Assembly: GCA_014904845.1 (NCBI GenBank)
Contig: MU119678.1
Location: forward strand, 1-29,890
Source: Acephala macrosclerotiorum
Lineage: Eukaryota; Ascomycota; Leotiomycetes; Helotiales; Mollisiaceae
Reading direction: 5' to 3'
Length of the DNA: 29,890 nt
The notes beneath the pieces are model-generated. The model searched no databases. It worked only from the letters and a program-made list of their open reading frames with translations, and had not been told where the DNA came from. Positions within the stretch are counted from its first letter, which is position 1. Every line of letters begins with the position of its first letter. Shown here piece by piece: positions 14,401 through 24,300 of the stretch. Made by a program: the position numbers and the translations under genes.

Positions 14401-14767
14401 TTATATTTTTTTCTATTTTTTTTTTAAAAAAATCGTAAAATTTTATAATAAATATTTCAATTTATTTTAATCTTATAATAAGTTTTATTTTAAATTATTT
14501 TTCGTATTAAAATAATCGAAAATTTTTAATTTCAAAGTTTTTATTTTTTTATCGTATTTTTAATAATTTTATCGTTTATTTTTAGTAGTAATATTTTGAG
14601 ATTTAAAAATAGTTTATATTATTCGATAATTTTATATAAAGATTTATCGTCGAAAATATTATCGATTACGTGTTTTTAATATATTCGTTTTATTTATTTA
14701 ATTATCAAAAAAAAAAAAAAATTATTTATTAATTTACTATTAAAATTAGTATTTTGTATTTTTAAAT
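11422..14767 (-). repeat. Right arm of inner 3.3-kb inverted repeat
   Basis: This is the inverted partner of 4875-8160. Here G exceeds C, and C is nearly confined to CpG: all 9 C in 12001-12120 are followed by G. The strand bias therefore flips with the orientation of the repeat. At the outer end, two CpG of the left arm (about 4911-4915) are both TpA here (about 14726-14731). The neighbouring differences are also transitions, and similarity stops at about 14767. There is no open frame and the element family is not recognised. Confidence 0.87.
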
Positions 14768-17700
14768 AAATTTTATATATATTTTAATACTTCAAAAACT
14801 ATTATAATACTATTTTTTCATTTTTATAATTCAATTTATTTATCGTTCAAATAATCGAATCGAAAATTTTAATTAAATTTAATACGAAAATTTTAATTTA
14901 AATAAAATTAATAATATATCAAAAATTAAAAAAGTACAATACGTCGATTTTAATTAATTTTATTAATTTTTTTAATTCGATTTTTAATATTTTATAAGAA
15001 TATTATTTTTACGAAATTTTTATCGCGTTTTAAAATCGTTATAATTTGAATCTCGTAATTAAAATCGCTATATATCTTTTTTTTAATTATCGTTTTAACG
15101 AAAGAAATATTGAAAAAAGTAAAATTTAATATGTAATTTACTTTTTAAATAAATTTATTAAAAATATTAATATAATTTATTTCGTTTATATTAATTTATT
15201 TAATAAATTCAATATTTTAATATAATATTTAAACGCTTAATTCAAATATATTATATTAAATATTAAAATCGCTTTTAATTAAATATTTATTTATTAATTA
15301 TAAATAAATAATATAATTTATTATATTTAATATAATTAATTATTAATAAACATTAAAAATAACGTATTTATTAATATTTATTTACAATAAATCTCGATTT
15401 TTTATTAAATACTATTATTATATATTTAAATTAACGTTTTTTTTAATATATATTATTATACGAAATTTTTTATTTTACGTAAATTCGATTTTTTATTATT
15501 TTAAAAGTTTATTAAAATATAATAATCGTATTTTAAATAATTTTAAATTTTTATTTTAAAATAAATATATAATTTTTAAATATATATTATATTTATATTT
15601 TTTAAAAAAAATAATATAAAAAAAATAATATAATAAAATAATAATTTGTTAATATTTATTTAATAAATTTTAAAAAAAAAATTTAATTTTTTTTTACGAT
15701 TTTTATTATTAAATTAAAAAAAACTTTTTATTATAAAAATAATTATAAAAATTTATTAATTTTTATATTTTTATAAAAAATAATTAATTAATTATCGATT
15801 GTATTATATTTTTAATTTTATATTAAAAAATTTTAATTTAATACAATTTTTTTATTTTTATAAATTATAATTTTATTTTTAATACGTTTTTTTATAGAAA
15901 ATTAATCGAATATTAATTATTAAATTTTGTATTTAAAATCGAAATTATATTTCAAATATTAAAATATTAAATATTTCGTTTATAGTATTAACATTTTTAA
16001 ATTTTTTATTTTCGTATTAATAAATAATATTAAATTATTTTTTAGTAAATTTTATAATTTTATTATTTTTTTATTTAAAAATAATAAAATAATTATTGTA
16101 TTTAATAATAAACAAATTGTAATAATTTATATAATAAAAATTTTTTAATACAATTTATTTTTAAAAAATCAATATATTAATTTATTTGTATATTGTAATT
16201 ATTATATTAAAATTATTTAATATATTTTATTAAATTATATTAATTTTAATATTTTAAATCGTAGTAAATTATAATCGATTTTTTGATAAAAAATTTAAAT
16301 ATTTTATTAATATTAAAAAATTGAAAAAAATTAATTTAAAATTCGAAATAAAATAATTTAAATAATTTTATCGATTATAAAATTCGTTTTATATTTAGAT
16401 TATTAATAATTAATTGATTATTTTTTGATTTAAATAATATTTTTTTTTGTAATAAAATTTATTATATTTATTATTGTTTTTATTAATAAACGATATATTG
16501 TAATAAAAACGTTTAATATTATATAATTATATTATTTTTCGAGTTGTTTAATTAATATAATTTGTATAATTCAACGAATAATTTTGACGTTTTTTTGTAT
16601 TATAAGAAAATCGCGAATTATAAAATCTATTGATATAATAAGTTATTCGATTCGAATTAATATAATTAATAAATTTTTTATTATTGTAAAATTTTCGATT
16701 TTTAAATAAAATTTTTATTGTAAAGCGAAAATTTGTAAACAATCGAAAAAATTTTCGATTTTAATAAAAATTAGAATATATTTTTTTTTTTAAATAATGT
16801 GAGTATTATTATCGAATAATAAAATATTATTCGTTGAAATTTTTTTTAAATTGAAAAATATTACGATTTTAATAGAAAAAATTTTTGTTTTTAAATTTAT
16901 TAAAGTTTTTATTATATTTACAAAAAAAAATTGATTTTGAATTAAAAAAAAATAGTTTTTAATTTTTAGTTTTTAATGTAAATAAAAACGAAATTATTAA
17001 TATTTGTATAAATAATAATTGTAAAATATTCGATTATTTTTTAATAGAAATTTTTAGCGATTATATAATGTTTAAAATTTGTTTATTTGAATATAAAAGT
17101 ATTTATATTTTCTATAAATTCGTTTTAAATATCGCGTTAAAATTTGATTTTTCGATCGATTTTATTAAAAGAATTTTTAATAGTTTTCGATATTATATTA
17201 TTAATATGTACTTTTTTATTTATATTGAATTTAAAAAGAAAGATTGTATTAAAGTTTTTTTGTTGTTTTTTCGAGAAGTGCGAATTGAGATTGGAGAATG
17301 AAAATTCTTTTTGTAATCGAATAAAATCGGCGTTAGTCGTAATATTCGAAATCGAATGAATTGAAATAAAATTCGCTATTTTCGAGTTTGCGTATCGAGT
17401 GTAACGAGTCAAAAGATATAGAAACCGTTGTAATTAATGATTGAAATGTTTTGCGAACTTAAAAAAACCAAAAAAAGTTTTAGTGAAAAATACTTCGAAT
17501 TCGAAAAATGATGTGAAAGTACGTTTTATAAATGTATAATACGAAAAATTGTTTTAAATTTATATTTTATATTATATTTTTTAATTTAATTAATTTTTTT
17601 TTAAAATATTCGAGTTTTTCGTATTAAATAATTTTTTTTTTTTCGTTATAAATACAATTAAAATTTAATATTAAAATTTTTATTAAATTGATTTAAATTT

Positions 17701-17988
17701 TTTAAATATTTGTTTAAAATATATTATATATATTATTCGTTATTAATTTAAATTGTAAATTTTATTATTATAATTAATTCGAGTAATTCGTTTTTAAAAA
17801 ATTAATTTATTAATATTAAAACAAAAAAAGTTTTAAATAATTATAATTATAAAAATAAAAATAAATTTATTTTTAATTATTAAATTTGTATTATTATTAT
17901 TAAATTCTATTTTAATATTCGTTCGAATATAATTTAAATAAAATACGAAATTAATTTTAAATTTCAAATAATAAATAACGTTATATAT
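14768..17988. other. AT-rich stretch between inner arm and third terminal copy, no gene
   Basis: This is 3.2 kb with no supported gene and no partner found within the window. From about 16500 the mutation load eases, leading into the less-mutated patch at 17270-17530. Open frames of 64-91 codons at 16548-17412 overlap each other on both strands, are made almost entirely of Phe/Ile/Asn/Lys/Tyr, and have no ribosomal or Kozak-like context. I treat them as chance. Confidence 0.5.
17270..17530. other. Less-mutated island inside the AT block
   Basis: G+C is about 31% over 17281-17460 (56 of 180), against under 15% in most of the window. It is dense in TCGA/TCGAG/CGAGT motifs and contains rare CC and GG pairs (for example AAACCG near 17423 and ATCGGCG near 17328). 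It belongs to neither pair of arms. It is probably a remnant of sequence that was single-copy during mutation, or a younger insertion. No product can be read from it. Confidence 0.6.
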
Positions 17989-18215
17989 ATTAAAATGAAA
18001 TTTATTTTACTTTTTTTATATATAAAAAAACTTCGCTCTTTTTTTATATATAATTAATAAAAAATATTCAATTTATATTTTTTAACAAATTATAAACTCG
18101 AATTTCGTACGAGAATATTTATTTATTTAAGAATTACGTATTTAATTATTTATTTTTTATTATTTATTTTTCTTCTTTTTATTTCTATTTTTATTTTTCG
18201 ATTAAATTTCGAATA
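17989..18215 (+). repeat. Terminal segment of outer repeat, copy 2 of 3 (isolated)
   Basis: This aligns with the start of the right outer arm (19032-19240) and with the reverse complement of about 4650-4874. Shared landmarks in order are an AAAAT start, a TTTATATATAAAA run (about 18013-18030), an ATAAACTCGAATTTCGTACGAG block (about 18090-18113), and then a T-rich stretch. Similarity fades after about 18215, so only some 230 bp of the element is present. This fits a solo LTR or a heavily truncated retrotransposon copy. A duplicated TATATATAAA-CTT motif lies at 18010-18055. Confidence 0.72.
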
Positions 18216-19031
18216 TTCGAACAAATTATAAATTATTTATAATAAAAATAATAAAAAATAATAATATAAAAAAAATTTATATATTTTTAATAAAAAATAA
18301 AATATAAACGAAAATAAAATATTTAAACGATTAAATATTACTTATTAAAAAATAAATATTTCGAATTAAATATAATATTACCAAAAAAAATTTATAATAT
18401 AAAATATAATAAATAATTTGCGATTTTAAATAATTTCAAATAATTATTACGTATATAATACAATATATTTATTAATTTTCTTTTAAAATAAAAATTTAAA
18501 TTTTTAATATTAATATTTTTATTTTTTATTATTTATATTAACAATATTTTTATTATCGATAATTTACGAAAAAATATCAATATTATTCCAAAAAAATTTA
18601 ATTTTAATTTTTATATATTTAATTTCGATTTATATTATTTTTATTTAAATATAAAAATTATTCGAAATCGTTTTTATCGTTTTTTTCGTTTTTTACAAAT
18701 TTTTTTTTTCAAATTTTTTTTAAAAATAATAATATATCGATTTATTTTATTTTTAATACTTTAATAAAATTAACGATTTATTTAATTTTAATCGAAAAAA
18801 ATTATTAAATATTACTTTTTTTTTAATAAATATATTAATTTATTATCGATTTTTTTATATATATTATATTCGATACGTAATTCGATTTTATTTATATTAT
18901 TTCAATCGTTAATCGATTCGTTTTAAATTCGATTAAAACGTATATAAAAAAAAATTAAAAAAAAATTAATATATTTAAAATATACTCAATATAAATTTAA
19001 TTTTTCGAGAATCGATTTAATCGCTCGAAAA
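18216..19031. other. AT-rich interval between two terminal copies, no gene
   Basis: About 0.8 kb separates two like-oriented copies of the terminal segment. C is favoured over G, as in the following arm. I see no open frame and no match to the interior of the outer repeat. If the two terminal copies were LTRs of one element this would be its deleted interior, but that is not proven. Confidence 0.45.
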
Positions 19032-19240
19032 TATCAAAATAAAACTCTTTTTATTTCTTCTGTATATAAAAAAAACTTTATTTTTTTTACATATTATCAA
19101 ACAAAAAATACTTATTTTATACTTTTTAATAAGTTATAAACTCGGACTTCGCACGGGATTATTTATTTAATTACTTATTTTTTACAATTCGAAATTTTAT
19201 TCACTTTTTATTATTTATTTTTTATTTTTTTATTTTTATT
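19032..19240 (+). repeat. Terminal segment of outer repeat, copy 3 of 3 (least mutated)
   Basis: This is the start of the right outer arm. It keeps the best-preserved version of the conserved block (about 19139-19160, ACTCGGACTTCGCACGGG), where the other copies show C to T and G to A changes. A GTATATAAAAA run at about 19062 is a possible TATA box if this is an LTR or promoter end. Over the first 25 aligned bases beyond AATAA, every difference from copy 1 is a transition. Confidence 0.72.
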
Positions 19241-22200
19241 TCTTTTCCAAACTTTCGATTATTTCAATTGATTCTTTTTAATTAATTTTATATGAAATTC
19301 AAACCAATTAAATTTTATCCATTTGCTATAAATATAATTAATCGAATCCAAACAAAAAACGATTATTTTTTAGATTTTTATTTTTTTAAAAAAATTTAAA
19401 AAGACGTAAAACATTTCGATAATTCAAACAATTTTAAATACTCGAGAATTATTTTTTAAAACAATTTGAAATACGCGTATTTTTATTACAATTCTATTTA
19501 TAGTTTTTTATTTTTATTTATTTTAAATTTAAATTTTATATTGTTTTTAATATTTCAAAATAATTTAAATAATTTTTTTATTTTACGAATATAAACTTTT
19601 TTAGTTTTCAAATAAAAAATTTATTTTTTGATTTTTAAATCTGAAATACTTTTAAGTTTTTATCGAATTTTAAATTAAAAAAAAACTTAATATTAAAATA
19701 TTTTTTAAAATTAAAATAAATTATAAATACATTTCAATTTAAATTATTTTAATTTTATTTTATAAAAGAAATTTTTTTTATCGATCAAATAATTCGATCG
19801 AATTTCAAATTAATTTATTTTTATTTTTATTTATTTTTTATCGCGTTTTTTTATTAATTAAAAAAATCTTTTAAATTCTAGTAATAATATTCGATTATAT
19901 TAATCGAAAATATTTTTACAAATATTATTATAATAATTAAATATATTTTCTTTACGTATAATACGAAATACTAAAAATAATCGCAAACGAATTTTAATTT
20001 AAATTAAAAAAAATATCGAAAATTCGAACGAATTAAATAAATTAAATAAATCAAATAAAAAAAGCAAAATAAATAAAAAAAATATAAAATCGATAAAATA
20101 TTATATTTTGTATTTTTCGATCGTATTTCTCACAAAAAAAAAACTTTTTTAATTCGAATAATCGCAATTTTAATATCGTTTTATTCAATGAAATTTTAAT
20201 CAATAATTTTATTATTTTAAAAATATTATTTAAAATACATTTAATATTTTTATTAATATATTTAATAAAATCTACAATTTAATATTAATTACAAATAATA
20301 ATAATAATATTTTTTCGTTTATAAACGTCGATTTCTAAGAAAAAATTTTTTTTTTAAAATTTTACAAATATTTTCAATTTTACAATATATAAATTATTTT
20401 TAAATATTGAAATAATTATTTATAATTTTTAATTATTTATTAATCGAATTTTCTTATTTTTAAACTTATTTTTTTTCTCGTAAAATTTATTATTACTAAT
20501 AAAAAAACGAATTCAATTAATCGCAAATTAATTGTAAACTTATTTTTAAATAATCGAAAAATTTTTATAACGTTTTTATTTCGCATTTTTAATAAATTTT
20601 TTTTTAAAAAAAATAATAATATTGTATTTTATTTTTCAAATTAAAATCTCGTTTATTAATATACGCTATTTATATTATTATATTTAATTTTAAATAATAA
20701 TTAAAAAAATCAAAATATTTACAAAAAACTTTTTTTTTAATTTTATTTTAATTTTTAAAAACGAAAAAAACTAATTCGATTTTTTACTATAAGCAATTTT
20801 ATTTGTATTATATAATAATTATTTAAACTATATTTAATTACGAAGTTTAAATTTAAAAATAATACGATTAATACAAAAAAATTTATTTATAAAATAAAAT
20901 ATAATAAATAGTTTTATTTAAAATAATATATAATAAAAAAATACTTATTTAAAAAAAGTAATAATATTGAAATTATTTTATTATTAAAAATCGATACAAA
21001 TATAATAATTAAAAAAAAAAAAATTTTTAATCGAATTTATTAAATATTAAATATTAAATATTTAAAATAATTTATTAAAACTAAAAAAATAATTAATTTT
21101 ATTACACGTTTTTATATTTTTATTTTAATCGAATATAAAAATATTATTGATTTTTTAAATTAATTTTTTTAAATTAATAATAAATTAAAAATTTTTATGA
21201 AATAAAAATTTTTGTATTTATTTAATTAATTTTACGATTTTTTTAAAAATTTAAATTTATATACGAAATTTTTATTATAATATTTTAATAATTTTATAAT
21301 TTTATTTAAACGTTTGAAATTTTTATAATCGAATAAAATATAATAATTTAAAAAATGTTTAATAAAAAAAATTCGTTTATTATTAATATTAAATTCGTTT
21401 TTATAATTAATAATCGTTTATTAAACGTTTAAAAATTTTGTAATTATTATAAAAAATTATATTATATTAAAATTAAATATTTTATTAAATATTTTTATTT
21501 TAAAAAAAATTTTAATATTAAAAAAATAAAAATTAATAAATAAAAATCGAATAATATAAATTTTTTTTTTTAAAAAAATTAAAAATTTTAATCGAATTTA
21601 TATTGTTTTTTATTTTATTCGTAGAATTTATTAATATAATTATAATTATAATTTTTAATTTTTAATTTTTAATTATTAATAATAAATCGATTTTTATATT
21701 TGTTTTTTTTTATTCGATATAATTTTTTTCGTTTTTATTGAGTTTTTTAAAAACGATTAAATCGGTAATATTAATTATATTAATTATATTATTATAAATT
21801 GATTTCAATTTATTAATTTTCGATTTAATAATTTCAAATTATATAAAAATATAAAAAAACAAATTAAATTTAAAAAAATCGAAAATATTTTTATTTTAAT
21901 TTTAAATTTAAACAATAAATTAATAATATTTATTTTTATTAATATCAAATAATATTCGTTTATAAAATTATATAATTTTATTTCGATTTTTCAATTTTTT
22001 AAAAATAAAAAATTTCGTTTATAATTTTACGAAAATTTAATCTCGTAAATAATCGATAAACACAAAATTAATATTATCGTATAAAATAATCTTTAGTTTT
22101 TTAATTAAATCGAATAATTTTTTTCGTATCGCTTTATAATAATTATTATTTTAATAATTAAAATTTTAATTAAACGAAAATTTTATTTATTTAAATTATT

Positions 22201-23944
22201 TAAAATTTATACGATTATTTAAAACAAATTTATTTAATATAATCATATAAATTATTTTAACGTTTAAAAATTTAATAAATTTTCGATCGATTTTACGATA
22301 AAATTTAAAAATAAATTATATATTTACAATATATATATTATATAAAAAAAATAAACGAAAATCGTATAATTATTTTATTAAATCGAAAAAACATTTAATA
22401 AAATTGATTTATTTTAATATAATTAATTCAATTTTAATTAAAAAATTTAATAATAATTAGTTTTTTATTATATTTATATATAATAAATCTAAATTAATAC
22501 GAATATATATTATTAAATTTAAAACCGAAATTATAAATTGTTTTATTTATTTTAAAAATTATTTCGAATATTAAAACAAAAACTAAATCATTAAACGATT
22601 ATAAAATAATAAAAAAAATATATAATTAACAAATTTTATAAAATCTTTAAAAAAACGAAATCGATTAAAAATTTATCGAATTATATTTATCGAAAATAAA
22701 TAGGTTATTCGAATAATTTAAATAAATTATTTAAAAAAAAAAAAAAATTTTAAAAAATTTTAATTTTAATTTTAATTTTTAATCGAAAACGATTAAATAT
22801 ATATATTATTTCTATTTTTAATTATATTATTTTACAATTAATATATTATTATTCGAAATATAATATAATAAAAAATTTAATTATAATTATATTAAAATTT
22901 TCGATTTTATTATTTATTATTATAATTTTAATAAAAATTAAAAAAATTAAAATAAAATCGTTTAAAGAATTCTAATTAAATATAAAAAAAAAAATACTTT
23001 ATATAAAATTTTAAAATTAAACGATTGTATTATTTAAACGATTTTAATTAAAAAAAATTAAACGTATTTTTTAAAATAAACTTATTTTAAAAAATAAATA
23101 CAAATACGAATTTCGATAATTTATAAATTATTTTATAAATTTAATTAAATTATTAATTTTTATTTTAATATTAAAATTTGTATTAAAACTCGTTATTTTA
23201 TTTTATTTATTAATTTTAATATTTTTACTCGATTTAAATCGCAAAAAAAAAAACTTTTAATAATAAAAAATTAATTTATTGATTATAAAAAATTAATTAT
23301 TTTATTATTATTTATTTTCGATTATTTATTTTCGATTATTTAAAATCGAATTTATTTAAATTAATTTATTTTTTTATTTTATAACAAATTTTTATCTTTT
23401 TAAAAATATTAATTATTTTTTTAATAATATAAAATTAATAATTTTTCGTTTTTCGATTATATTTTCAATTTACAATTATTAAATCGTTTTATCGTTTTTA
23501 CGTAAACTATTGATCAAATTTTTAACGTAAATTTTTTTTAATCGAATTCAATTAAAACGATTTTTAATCGAATAATTTTTTATTAAAAATTTTTTAATTT
23601 TTTTAAATAATAAAAAATATATATATTTAAAAATCGAAATTTAATTTAAATATTAATAATAAAATCGATTTATTTAAATTTTTTTCATTTTTAATAATTA
23701 AACTTTTTTAATTTTATTAATTTATTAAATTTTCTTTATTTTCAATAATTAAATTCATTTAATTTAATTAAAAAAAAATTCAAAAACAAATATTATATAT
23801 TATTTAATACAAAAAACGAATTCGAAAAATAATAAAAATATTTATTGTATTTTTATTTTCGAAAAATTATATTTATTTTATTCGTTGAAAATAAAATAAA
23901 TTTTAATATTAAATCGAATTTTTTTATCGTTTTTTTTAATTATT
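19032..23944 (-). repeat. Right arm of outer 4.8-kb inverted repeat
   Basis: This is the inverted partner of 54-4874. C outweighs G near the inner end (14 C against 3 G in 19201-19320), the mirror image of the left arm. Paired coordinates sum to about 23900-24000, so the two arms are collinear with small indels. Similarity ends at AATTATT (23938-23944), and the next base begins a much less mutated sequence. No frame is open beyond about 60 codons, and the one at 23845-24036 crosses the repeat boundary, so it is not a gene. Confidence 0.88.
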
Positions 23945-24300
23945 GTAGAAAAGTAATAGAGTACAAAGTAAAAAGGTCCAATCGTAGATCAGTTCGTCTT
24001 AGTCAGTGGGTTAGATTTATTCGAAATAATTCGTAATTCGTAAATCAATCAATTAATCAATTAAAGTAGAAGTAGAAAGAGTTGTTGATTAGTTTATAGT
24101 AAGCGAAAGCTTCTTATGTACTAGAAGACACGTGATCAGTACTGCCTTCGAAACTAGCTATTTACAAGGATTTTTGAAGAGAGAGTATATAATTCTACTA
24201 CAATCGTCTTTTTATATGACGAGCTCGTTTTGAGCCTCGAAAAAAAAGAACTAGAAAAAGAGAAAAATTTGTTTTAAGTAAAGAATTTAAAGTTCGAGAT
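23945..24300. other. Sharply bounded GC-richer island at the repeat edge
   Basis: G+C reaches 37.5% in 24121-24240 (45 of 120). It rises within a few bases of the end of the outer arm and fades after about 24300. CA, TG, CC and GG dinucleotides survive here. This looks like sequence that escaped the mutational process because it lay outside the duplicated segment, or a younger insertion. Features seen are CACGTGATC at 24129-24137, TATATAA at 24186-24192, the palindrome CGAGCTCG at 24220-24227, and short tandem words (ATTCGTA, ATCAATCA) at 24027-24060. No protein is readable. It may be a fragment of an LTR or promoter. Confidence 0.7.
24129..24192 (+). promoter_or_regulatory. Possible promoter/LTR-like core: CACGTGATC box and TATA-like box
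   Basis: A CACGTG E-box in the context CACGTGATC (24129-24137) lies 49 bases upstream of TATATAA (24186-24192), in the least mutated part of the window. Such E-boxes bind bHLH factors and occur in fungal promoters and in LTRs. No intact gene follows, so if this was a promoter its transcription unit has been destroyed. Both motifs are short enough to arise by chance. Confidence 0.25.

Noticed and set aside
16548..16742. 64-codon open frame on the minus strand
   Set aside because: Composition is almost only Asn, Tyr, Phe, Ile, Lys and Arg, there is no recognisable domain, and no gene context is present.
17068..17412. Three overlapping open frames of 71-91 codons on both strands
   Set aside because: They overlap in different frames and strands in a slightly GC-richer patch where stops are fewer. 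None has a recognisable domain or conserved partner.
23845..24036. 63-codon open frame on the plus strand
   Set aside because: It runs from the mutated repeat arm into the unrelated island, so it cannot be one ancestral gene.
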